Of a DNA stretch of 64,000 bases, positions 17,778 through 25,117 are shown one piece after another. A program made the position numbers and the translations under genes. Positions within the stretch are counted from its first letter, which is position 1; each line of letters opens with the position of its first letter. The DNA comes from Mesolinea sp040772305 (lineage in GTDB: Bacteria > Chloroflexota > Anaerolineae > Anaerolineales > Anaerolineaceae). A model generated the notes under the pieces. The model saw nothing but the letters and a program-made list of their open reading frames with translations. It made no database searches and had not been told where the DNA came from. The stretch covers positions 1,550,001 through 1,614,000 of the forward strand of contig JAXGYK010000001.1 of NCBI GenBank assembly GCA_040772305.1. The letters are read 5' to 3'.

Positions 17778-18504
17778 GATCGGAATAAACTTCAATATCT
17801 TCAGCCTTTTTAAGGCTTTTGGTGATCAGGTAGGTTAGAGGCAACATTAAAGCCTCAATGACCACTTTAAAAATATAATTTGTTATGCTCAGGCTCCAAA
17901 AAAGACTCCAAGGGAAAACCCCCAGCAAACTGGCTACTGCAACAAAGAGGAAAGTATCTACTAATTCACCGACAATGGTGCTGACAATCGCCCGCAGCCA
18001 GAGCCAGCGACCCTTACTAAAGTGTTTCATAGCGGCTATAATGATGGCATTGCTAAAAGACCCGCCCAAATATCCCGAAATACTGGCCAGCGCCAGGCCG
18101 CCCATTGAAAACCCGCCCAATACCTTATCGTAGGCCTCCTGTCCAACGCTTTGCTGCCAGGTAGCTTCCCCGGGTAATTTTTGGATAAGTAAAAACATCA
18201 GGAATGCAAAGACGAGAGAGAGAAAACCTAACCAGATTACACGGCGCGCACTTTTAAATCCGTAGACTTCTGTAAGAATGTCTCCAAAAATGTACGCTAC
18301 TGGAAAAAAAAGAGTTCCGGCATCAAAGGCAAGTGGCAGACCTGCGAGGCTGATCTTCCAATCGATGATCTTGGCACCAGAGGCGATATTGCTGAGCACT
18401 AGAACCAGTGTAAAAACGACAGCCACAAGGTCCAGGTACTTGAAAGCCGGCAGAGTTGATCCATTTTTTGGAATATTTTTTGTTAAGCTGGTTTCTTTTG
18501 ACAT
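17749..18504 (-). CDS. yhhQ: Queuosine precursor transporter (YhhQ/VUT family)
   Basis: A 251-residue membrane protein that should import 7-deazaguanine precursors such as preQ0, preQ1 or queuine. Six hydrophobic segments are visible. Family motifs are FPVAYIFGDILTEVYGFKSARRVIW near residues 67-91 and ISGYLGGSFSNAIIIAAMKHFSKGRWLWLRAIVS near 141-175, with GELVDTFLFV following. No preQ1 riboswitch was seen in its 53-bp upstream gap. Together with the tRNA-guanine transglycosylase gene at 23242-24327 it points to salvage of a deazapurine for RNA modification. No queuosine synthesis genes (queC-F, queA) occur in the window. Confidence 0.9.
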   Translation of the reverse strand: MSKETSLTKNIPKNGSTLPAFKYLDLVAVVFTLVLVLSNIASGAKIIDWKISLAGLPLAFDAGTLFFPVAYIFGDILTEVYGFKSARRVIWLGFLSLVFAFLMFLLIQKLPGEATWQQSVGQEAYDKVLGGFSMGGLALASISGYLGGSFSNAIIIAAMKHFSKGRWLWLRAIVSTIVGELVDTFLFVAVASLLGVFPWSLFWSLSITNYIFKVVIEALMLPLTYLITKSLKKAEDIEVYSDLSDLNPLKF

Positions 18505-18557
18505 AGCGCCTAAGTTATACTACAAACGCCAAGAATACTGCTTTAAACGAGGTTGGA

Positions 18558-19403
18558 ATGCGTAATGTGATCGGATTAGATATTGGCGGAAGCATAACAA
18601 AGATTGTAGGCTTCCAGGACGGACGCTTTATGGAGGTTGCCCAGGTGCGGGCCAGTGACCCTTTGGCTTCGGCTTATGGTGGTCTGGGTAAGTTTTTGGA
18701 AGTAAATAGCATATCCTTGGCTGATGTGGAGCTCATCGTAGCAACAGGAGTGGGCGCCAGCTACCTGCGTGGGAATATTCTGGAAAAGGAGACTCATCTG
18801 GCACCAGAGTTTGACGCGGTTGGTTTAGGAGGGCTTTACCTGTCCAAGCGAAATCAAGCGATCGTTGTCAGTATGGGTACCGGTACTTCTTTTGTTTTGG
18901 CCAAAGGCCGCCAGGTAGAACATGTGATTGGTTCTGGCATTGGAGGCGGAACGCTGCTGGGGCTTTCGAAGGCCATTCTGCAAATCCACAGTTTTGATTC
19001 CATTGCAGAACTGGCTGAGAACGGGAGCTTGCACAATGTTGATCTGAGCATTGGAGATATTTCAAAAGTTGATATTCCAGGATTAAGTCAGGATATTACT
19101 GCTTCCAACTTTGGAAAACTGGATGATCCTGCCAGCCCTGAGGATCTGGCTTTTGGAATCGTAAATCTTGTATTTCAGTCTGTTGGGACTGCAGCAGTTC
19201 TGGCTGCACGCCTGATGGATCAGGAAACGATTGTGTTTACTGGCAGCCTGACGCGCTTGCCAAAAGGACGTGAAGTTTTAGGGCTTTTTGGAACACTTTA
19301 TCAGAAAGAAGTGATTATTCCGGAACTGGCAGAATATGCTACTGCGGTTGGAGCAGCCTTGTACGGACTTCATGAGGAAGCGGAGAAGGCACAGGGGGAT
19401 TAG
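18558..19403 (+). CDS. coaW: Type II pantothenate kinase
   Basis: It phosphorylates pantothenate, the first step of coenzyme A synthesis. The 281-residue protein belongs to the actin/Hsp70-like kinase fold of eukaryotic and staphylococcal PanK-II, not the CoaA or CoaX types. Visible motifs are the phosphate-1 loop NVIGLDIGGSITKIVGF (residues 3-19), a candidate catalytic glutamate around KETHLAPEFDAVG, SMGTGTSFVLA near 111 and GSGIGGGTLLGLSKAIL near 129-145. It is followed after 5 bp by rsmE, so the two are co-transcribed. Its presence in a cluster of RNA methylases is probably incidental. Confidence 0.88.
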   Translation: MRNVIGLDIGGSITKIVGFQDGRFMEVAQVRASDPLASAYGGLGKFLEVNSISLADVELIVATGVGASYLRGNILEKETHLAPEFDAVGLGGLYLSKRNQAIVVSMGTGTSFVLAKGRQVEHVIGSGIGGGTLLGLSKAILQIHSFDSIAELAENGSLHNVDLSIGDISKVDIPGLSQDITASNFGKLDDPASPEDLAFGIVNLVFQSVGTAAVLAARLMDQETIVFTGSLTRLPKGREVLGLFGTLYQKEVIIPELAEYATAVGAALYGLHEEAEKAQGD

Positions 19404-19408
19404 CCACA

Positions 19409-20152
19409 ATGCAGCATTTCTTTTTAGAACCCCAGGCGATTCTTGGTGATCAAGTTCATTTTCCTGCAAATCTGAGCAAACAGATCCTTCATGTGCTGCG
19501 TTTAAAACCTGGAATTGATCAGGTAAAGGTCTTGGATAACAGTGGCAGCATATACCTGGTGCAGCTGCAGCAAAGTGTCGGAAAGAACCTTACGGGACAA
19601 ATCCTTAGCCAGGCAGCCGGCTCGCCCGGGCCGCGTTTTGAGCTTTGTATGGCCTTTAGCCTTAGCAGGCGCGAGAAGATTAGCTGGATTTTACAAAAGG
19701 GAACTGAGTTAGGTGTGCATAGTTTTCGACCTTATGTTTCGGTGCGAAGCATTGTGCGAAAAAGCGAGACCAATGCACGGATTGAACATCTGCAGGCTGT
19801 AATACGGGAGGCCGCCGAACAGTCTGAGCGGAGCAAACTACCATTGCTCTACCCAACCGCCAGCTATGCTGAGGTCCTGCGTGAGAGCGCTGCGGGGGGT
19901 CTAAATCTGCTGGCCAGCGAACGCAGAGTAGGGATTGGACGACTTGGGGCGGAGTATTTTTCAGGGGGCATATGGTATGGCACCGTATTAGTTGGACCTG
20001 AGGGCGGCTTAACTCCAGAGGAAGCAGAAACAGCTGGGGCACAGGGCTTCCAAGCCTTTTCGCTGGGGTCCCAGATTTTACGCATGGAAACGGCCTGTAT
20101 TGCAGCAGCAGCAATCATCTTGCATGAATCTGAAAAATTAGCTGAGGCGTAA
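19409..20152 (+). CDS. rsmE: 16S rRNA m3U1498 methyltransferase
   Basis: RsmE methylates N3 of U1498 in helix 44, facing the P-site mRNA. The 247-residue SPOUT enzyme has an N-terminal PUA-like domain (MQHFFLEPQAILGDQVHF, ILHVLRLKPG) and a C-terminal knot with VLVGPEGGLTPEEAE near 196-210 and LGSQILRMETACIAAAAIILH near 221-241. Both are diagnostic. It follows coaW by 5 bp and converges with the rsmF-like gene, their 3' ends overlapping by 15 bp. Confidence 0.95.
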   Translation: MQHFFLEPQAILGDQVHFPANLSKQILHVLRLKPGIDQVKVLDNSGSIYLVQLQQSVGKNLTGQILSQAAGSPGPRFELCMAFSLSRREKISWILQKGTELGVHSFRPYVSVRSIVRKSETNARIEHLQAVIREAAEQSERSKLPLLYPTASYAEVLRESAAGGLNLLASERRVGIGRLGAEYFSGGIWYGTVLVGPEGGLTPEEAETAGAQGFQAFSLGSQILRMETACIAAAAIILHESEKLAEA

Positions 20153-21616
20153 GTGGCGGCGTGGAAGCAGATTGCGTAAACGCCCAGGGAGGGATTTGCC
20201 AGCTCCTAAGTTGAGGCCGCTGCTGCTTCGCACGGCGTAAATGCCTCTTTTGTCAGCCCGGTCCCAGTCGCCTTTACGCAAGTCACTGCCTGAGAGCCAT
20301 TGCGGGATGTATTCATCCGAAAGAATGAGAAAGCCCTTATTAAAAGCATATCCAAATCGAAGGACGAAATCAGCTGAAATTTCAAACCTGCTTTTGATGA
20401 GGGTGCCTACAACTAAGCCGATAGCATAATAAGGCAGGTTTGCAAAGTTATCCAGCCAGCTCTGTGGTAAAAGCAAGAAATTGCTTTCCCGTTGGTAGAG
20501 ACTTAGCTTGTGCTTTTGCATCAGTGTGTCCAAGTCGACACCGTAACTGCTTGATATCCTGGCGCGTATATCGGCCTCCAGCTCTTGCGTTGGGCGCCTC
20601 AGACCGGTTTTGCGAAAGGGGCGTTCTGGGATTGGCTTTGCATCGATGGGAGGCAGAGCCGCGGTTTTAAGCAGCTTAACTGCAAAAAATCCATTAGTAT
20701 TGAAAGTAAAGGGCCAAAGGCGCATGGCCTGAGCGAGTTGGGGGTGGTAGCGTGTTCCTCCAAATTCAGTGAGGGCTGGTGCAGCGGCTCCAAAATTTGG
20801 TGCCGGAGCTACAGATACCATGTGGGGATAGGTTCGCAAGAGTGTATCGACGACTGCCTCATCTTCTTCCGGAGCAAGGCTGCAAGTTGAGTACACGAGT
20901 TCTCCACCCACACGGAGGGTACGCAAAGCAGACTCGAGCATGGCGGTTTGGCGGAGAGCTAATCGCTGGCGTTCATCGGCACTGATGGGGCGGAAGGGGT
21001 GCGTGGGGGTATCGCGCAGGCCTTCCATTGAGCAGGGTGCGTCAAGGAGCACGCGGTCGAAGCACTCAGGAAACCAGGTTCCCCAGATTTCTCCGGGAAA
21101 ATTGGTAATCACTGCATTTGTTGCACCCCACTGCTGGAGAACAGTGCGCAAAGCTGGCATACGGCCGGCGCTCGAATCGTTGGCTACGATCAAAGAGCGA
21201 TCTAAATCGAGGTCAATGAGATGGGTGGTTTTTCCGCCGGGTGAAGCTGCCATATCCAGGGTTAGCGCTGGAGTAGTTTCTTGTGAAAAAAGTGTTGCAG
21301 GCAAGATGGAGGCTGCATCTTGCAGGTAAAAGCAGCCCAGTTGATGTTCCGGAGTTTGGCTGGGGGCAACCTGGGCACTTAGAACCTGCCAGGCATCAGA
21401 ACAGAAGGATAAGGGTTTCAGTTCCCAACCGTATTGTTGAGCCCATCTTTGAATACTGCTGCCAGGATCGCTGACTTTAAGGCGGTTGATTCGTAATGCA
21501 ATCGGAGCTGGCGTGTGTGCACAAGCCTGTACACGGCAAAAATCAGCCGCACTGAGATAAGGCTGGTAGCGGGAAATTGCAGAATCAAGATCGGGTGTGT
21601 CTTCGTTTGGGCTCAT
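20138..21616 (-). CDS. RsmF/NSUN-like rRNA m5C methyltransferase with C-terminal PUA-like domain
   Basis: A 492-residue RNA cytosine-C5 methyltransferase. The SAM site is DMAASPGGKTTHL at residues 121-133. The two catalytic cysteines are Cys195 in DAPCSMEG and Cys245 in STCSL. The C-terminal 170 residues (LPYYAIGLVVGTLIKSRFE and RGIYAVRSSSGLNLG) resemble the extra domain of RsmF/YebU, which makes m5C1407 in helix 44. The exact target here is inferred. It is the last gene of a five-gene minus-strand operon and overlaps the preceding methylase gene by 4 bp. Confidence 0.9.
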   Translation of the reverse strand: MSPNEDTPDLDSAISRYQPYLSAADFCRVQACAHTPAPIALRINRLKVSDPGSSIQRWAQQYGWELKPLSFCSDAWQVLSAQVAPSQTPEHQLGCFYLQDAASILPATLFSQETTPALTLDMAASPGGKTTHLIDLDLDRSLIVANDSSAGRMPALRTVLQQWGATNAVITNFPGEIWGTWFPECFDRVLLDAPCSMEGLRDTPTHPFRPISADERQRLALRQTAMLESALRTLRVGGELVYSTCSLAPEEDEAVVDTLLRTYPHMVSVAPAPNFGAAAPALTEFGGTRYHPQLAQAMRLWPFTFNTNGFFAVKLLKTAALPPIDAKPIPERPFRKTGLRRPTQELEADIRARISSSYGVDLDTLMQKHKLSLYQRESNFLLLPQSWLDNFANLPYYAIGLVVGTLIKSRFEISADFVLRFGYAFNKGFLILSDEYIPQWLSGSDLRKGDWDRADKRGIYAVRSSSGLNLGAGKSLPGRLRNLLPRRHLRLS

Positions 21617-22431
21617 GATTTACGGATGAGGTATAAGAGTTCGTTTCCGATCTGTTGTGGTTGTAATTGCCAGGGTTTGCCCTGAATGGCTGTTTCGATG
21701 AGTCGATTGTGATAACTGACAAGCGAGTGGTGGCCAGAAAGGTCAGCAGCGGGCAAGCTTACAACTAACCAGGATACGGACAGGCTTTCAAAGAAGGGAC
21801 GGATGGCCCCTGTACGACGCTTTTCAAAGCGGTGAGCTTCTTTGAAAAAGAAGGCAATATCTGCTGCTGCTTCAGGCGGCTGGACAAGAATATCTTGCTG
21901 GATGGCTTCTGCCTGCGGGTAAAAAAGCCTGAAAAAACTTGCCAGGAATTCCACGCGCGGTTGATGGATGTCATATGCCAAATAGCGCGTAGAAGCTGGT
22001 AAATTCATCCAGAGAAGCGCTAATGGGTTAAGGGCGCAAGCAAGGTCCAGAATACAGTCAGGAGTTCCGGTGCGGCTAAAAATTGCTGTATAAAATTCCT
22101 GCAGAAAGGGCAGACGCTCACGGGAAGAAGCATGTTTTTCTTGTAAGATAGCAGCAAAGCTTTTTAGAGCGGAACTGTCTGGCTTTTGGGCTGCAAGGGC
22201 AAGTAAATTAGATTTTTCCTGCTCATAATCCAAGTCTTCAAGATAGGGTGCCAGGATATTATGCAGTTTGTGGCGCAGAGCGGATTTTAGAGCAGCTTTG
22301 TTTTTGGCTGCAGGAGCTTCATGCTGGAGGATGTCTACTAAGGTAGGACGGGGCAAGTGAAGGTTACGGTATTTCTTAGACCTTTGAACTTTGCAGATCA
22401 ATTCTTCGATTAGCTCAGGCGTAAGGATCAT
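21613..22431 (-). CDS. FmrO/Rmt-family 16S rRNA methyltransferase homologue, degenerate copy
   Basis: A 272-residue homologue of the 16S rRNA m7G1405 methylases (FmrO, RmtB, ArmA) that confer aminoglycoside resistance. HASSRERLPFLQEFY at 100-114 and the SAM motif ILDLACALNPLALLWM at 127-142 match the family. The loop usually reading SFPxRSLGGxxKGM is altered to SLPAADLSGHHSLV (225-238), losing the Arg-Ser, a Gly and the Lys-Gly-Met. Either its RNA specificity or activity has changed, or it acts as a partner of the upstream paralogue. Its start overlaps that gene by 4 bp and its stop overlaps the rsmF-like start by 4 bp. Confidence 0.8.
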   Translation of the reverse strand: MILTPELIEELICKVQRSKKYRNLHLPRPTLVDILQHEAPAAKNKAALKSALRHKLHNILAPYLEDLDYEQEKSNLLALAAQKPDSSALKSFAAILQEKHASSRERLPFLQEFYTAIFSRTGTPDCILDLACALNPLALLWMNLPASTRYLAYDIHQPRVEFLASFFRLFYPQAEAIQQDILVQPPEAAADIAFFFKEAHRFEKRRTGAIRPFFESLSVSWLVVSLPAADLSGHHSLVSYHNRLIETAIQGKPWQLQPQQIGNELLYLIRKS

Positions 22432-23249
22432 CTTTGGGAGCCTTTATCTATCAGCCAGACCAGTTCATTAGGGAACTCGAAGTAAGTGTAGGTACACTTG
22501 AGAGCGGATAACAAATGATTCATGCGCTGTGTGTAGGTAACTGGCATACCCTTGCGGTGTCCGCCCAGGCTGCGAGCAGGAAAACTTACAAGAATATAGG
22601 GTGTCTGCAGTTCTGCCAATAGCCGGAGAGAAATAGCTGGATCAATTTGATCAAGGAGGGGGATTGTTTTTAGAAGCAAGGTGAGTTGGGCTGTAACCGT
22701 TGGGAGAGGCTCGGTAATGTCAATGGAAGCAGTGGCGGCGTTAAGGCTACAGGCATCAAACCAGGTTTGCACGGCTGAGAGCAGCGGCGTGACAACGTCC
22801 CAGGCATCATAGCGGAAACCAGGGCTCAACGGCATCCAGGGTAAAGATAAGGGGTTAAGACCGCAGGCTAAATCCAAAACAGAGCTGATGGCCCCGATAC
22901 CTTCCAGACAAGTACGATAAAAAGAATCCAGGTAATGCAGACGTTCCTGCGTAGAAGCGTGCAGACGCATTGCCTCAAGAAGTGCGGGTTTTTGCTCTTC
23001 GAGACTGAGCTGAGATTGTTTCTCTAAAAAAGACCTTAATTGCGCATAGTTATACCTATTAGCAAGGAATGCACCTGAAACCTGGTGCAGACGGGTGCGG
23101 ACGGCTTTGACGGCAGCTGTCAGTTTTGAATGCTTTGGATATTCCTGTTCCGCAATTTTTTGCACAAGGCTCCGTTTAAAAGCCTGGTATTTAACTGGCT
23201 TTTGTACCTCCTGAACCAAAGTTTCTAAAGGATAGTGAGACTCAGCCAT
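22428..23249 (-). CDS. FmrO/Rmt-family 16S rRNA (guanine1405-N7)-methyltransferase homologue
   Basis: A 273-residue protein with the canonical motifs of Rmt/FmrO methylases: LHASTQERLHYLDSFY near 97-112, SAM motif VLDLACGLNPLSLPWM (124-139), LLLKTIPLLDQ near 191, and SFPARSLGGHRKGM (222-235), the guanine-site loop. In the studied family N7-methylation of G1405 in helix 44 blocks 4,6-linked aminoglycosides. In this non-actinomycete setting it may be an intrinsic modification enzyme rather than an acquired resistance gene, because it is embedded in an operon of housekeeping-type modification genes. It overlaps tgt by 8 bp and the paralogue by 4 bp. Confidence 0.87.
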   Translation of the reverse strand: MAESHYPLETLVQEVQKPVKYQAFKRSLVQKIAEQEYPKHSKLTAAVKAVRTRLHQVSGAFLANRYNYAQLRSFLEKQSQLSLEEQKPALLEAMRLHASTQERLHYLDSFYRTCLEGIGAISSVLDLACGLNPLSLPWMPLSPGFRYDAWDVVTPLLSAVQTWFDACSLNAATASIDITEPLPTVTAQLTLLLKTIPLLDQIDPAISLRLLAELQTPYILVSFPARSLGGHRKGMPVTYTQRMNHLLSALKCTYTYFEFPNELVWLIDKGSQR

Positions 23250-24327
23250 TTTGTCTTAAAAGGCTCATGAGTTGGCGCATAAACGTCAGGTTATGCAGTG
23301 TTGCCAGGCGCTGGTAGGAGGGGTCATTCATGCGGTAAAGATGATACAGATATCCCATACTCAGGGTCTGGCAAACAGGGCAATCACAGCCGGGTGAAAT
23401 TGCTTCTGTAGATCGGACTGCGGAAGGCGAATTGATGTATTTGTAAACGAACCATTCTCCATCTTCAGTCAGATCTGGGTTTGCATCGCGGAAAGTGTAA
23501 AGGCGTCCGTGACGGGCATCGCGGGTAGGCATGGCTGAGTCGAAGATCTCATATCCCAAACGGAAGGCAATCACGTCACTTACCGGGTGACCGATTCCCA
23601 GCGCGTGGATAGGAAACTGCCTGGGAATGAGCGAGCGGGTATAAGCCAGAACATCAGCCAACAAATTACCACTGCTATCTAAGGGCCAGCCTCCAAAACC
23701 GAAACCGTCAAAACCAATCTCCAATAAGGCTTCAGCGCAAGCTTTGCGCAGGTTTTCTTCGGCTCCGCCCTGGATTACGGCAAAAAGGAGCGGTCGCTGC
23801 GATTGGTCCCAATCGCGGCTCTTAATGAGTTGATCGTAGGTTTGGCGAGAGCGGCGGGCCCAGGCAATTGTACGGCGAACAGACAGCTCCTGTTCTGCAT
23901 AAGGCGCACTGGCGTGGGTACAGTCATCCAGGCAAAAGAGAATATCGGAACCATAGCCCATTTGTAACTGGATACTTTTTTCGGGTGTGAGCTTAAGTTT
24001 ACGTTGCGAGCCCTCAGGCCGAAAGATTATTCCGTTCTCGCTAAGGCTGCCATAGCGAGGGTTTTGGCGGATGAGCGAGTATGCCTGAAAGCCGCCAGAG
24101 TCTGTGGCGATTGGTCCCTGCCAGCCGGTCATTACATGAATGCCGCCCAAAGCATCGATGACAGTAGAGCCAGGTTTCTGCATCAGATGAAAGGTATTCA
24201 TCATTACCGCGGGTAATTGCAGGTGTACAAGATCGGCCATCGTAACAGCGCGCACATAACCATATGTAGCGTCTGGTAGAAATACTGGTAACGGAATCTG
24301 ATAATTGCGGACCTGCAGGGTGTTCAT
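23242..24327 (-). CDS. tgt: tRNA-guanine transglycosylase family protein with non-canonical base-binding loop
   Basis: A 361-residue base-exchange enzyme of the Tgt family, which replaces guanine in RNA with a 7-deazaguanine. It keeps DSGGFQAYSL at 76-85, the IQGG loop at 185-188, the nucleophile Asp263 in IFDSAMPTRDARHG, and the zinc site Cys314, Cys316, Cys319 and His345. The loop that in studied bacterial enzymes reads GGLAVGE is here GGWPLDS (212-218), in the region that contacts the 7-substituent, so the substrate may be queuine or another base rather than preQ1. It is translationally coupled to neighbours on both sides. The PTR..R..G block excludes an archaeosine-type enzyme. Confidence 0.88.
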   Translation of the reverse strand: MNTLQVRNYQIPLPVFLPDATYGYVRAVTMADLVHLQLPAVMMNTFHLMQKPGSTVIDALGGIHVMTGWQGPIATDSGGFQAYSLIRQNPRYGSLSENGIIFRPEGSQRKLKLTPEKSIQLQMGYGSDILFCLDDCTHASAPYAEQELSVRRTIAWARRSRQTYDQLIKSRDWDQSQRPLLFAVIQGGAEENLRKACAEALLEIGFDGFGFGGWPLDSSGNLLADVLAYTRSLIPRQFPIHALGIGHPVSDVIAFRLGYEIFDSAMPTRDARHGRLYTFRDANPDLTEDGEWFVYKYINSPSAVRSTEAISPGCDCPVCQTLSMGYLYHLYRMNDPSYQRLATLHNLTFMRQLMSLLRQNG

Positions 24328-25028
24328 AGGCGGCGGCGCTGTGGGCGGTCAATAATCAGGATAAATTCAGCCTTGCGGCCTTGGGTCTGGCTGACCAAGT
24401 TCTCAAGGGTATTACACAACACTTTTTCGCGTGGCAGGGTAAGATCCATAGCTAAAAAGGCAATTTGCTTACGGCCAAAGGCTTGCATTGATTCGGCCAG
24501 CAGTTTTCCCATGCGGTAGGGTGTATCCATAAGAATCACAGGGATGCTCAGCCTGAAAAGGCGTTTGAGCGCAGTTGTCCGCAAGTCGGTTTTGGGCGAA
24601 AGAAAACCCGCAAAATGGAAATTGGATAAATCAAAAGGACATAGCGAGATGGCTGCCATTAAGGAGGAAGGTCCTGGCAAAGCCTTCACGTGAATGCCTG
24701 CGTCGTAGAGTAATCCCAGCAATTGACGTCCTGGGTCAGCAAAGACGGGGGTGCCACAATCCGAAATAAGGGCTAGGTTTTCCCCATTCATCAGTTCAAG
24801 GAGGATGGTTTGGACCATCTCGGATTCATTGTGTTCGTTTAATTCGATGAGTGGTTTGTTAACTCCCAGATACTTGAGCGTTCGCATTCCCTGGCTGCGT
24901 TCTTCGCAAATTACAGCGTCCATTTGCTGCAGCGTTTCCACTGCCCGGCGCGTGATATCGTCCGGATGACCAATGGGTATAGCAACGATAGACAGACTTC
25001 CAATTTTTTTCTGATTTGACATAGACAT
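24324..25028 (-). CDS. RsmI-like SAM-dependent methyltransferase, divergent paralogue
   Basis: A 234-residue tetrapyrrole-methylase-fold protein resembling RsmI: LSIVAIPIGHPDDITRRAVETL (12-33), SDCGTPVFADPGRQLL near 88, and LPGPSSLMAAI near 113. The RsmI signature EDTR is changed to EERS and GNLxD to GHPDD, so its nucleotide target may differ from C1402. A true RsmI is encoded at 17079-17777. It is the first gene of the five-gene overlapping operon (4-bp overlap with tgt), and the promoter must lie in the 89-bp gap shared with murJ. Confidence 0.85.
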   Translation of the reverse strand: MSMSNQKKIGSLSIVAIPIGHPDDITRRAVETLQQMDAVICEERSQGMRTLKYLGVNKPLIELNEHNESEMVQTILLELMNGENLALISDCGTPVFADPGRQLLGLLYDAGIHVKALPGPSSLMAAISLCPFDLSNFHFAGFLSPKTDLRTTALKRLFRLSIPVILMDTPYRMGKLLAESMQAFGRKQIAFLAMDLTLPREKVLCNTLENLVSQTQGRKAEFILIIDRPQRRRL

Positions 25029-25117
25029 CTGAGGAAAATTATAGCCTAAGCCCTGTTAATATTTGTCAATCCGCTTTTATGGGATAATATGCCCGAAATC
25101 GGTGCTTGAGGAGTTGT

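Noticed and set aside
21613..23249. Recently acquired aminoglycoside-resistance genes
   Set aside because: They overlap flanking chromosomal modification genes, share native base composition and have no mobile element next to them.
23242..24327. Archaeosine-type or DNA-modifying (DpdA) transglycosylase
   Set aside because: The PTR..R..G segment and the Cys3-His zinc site match bacterial RNA-type enzymes; no dpd or other phage-defence genes are nearby.
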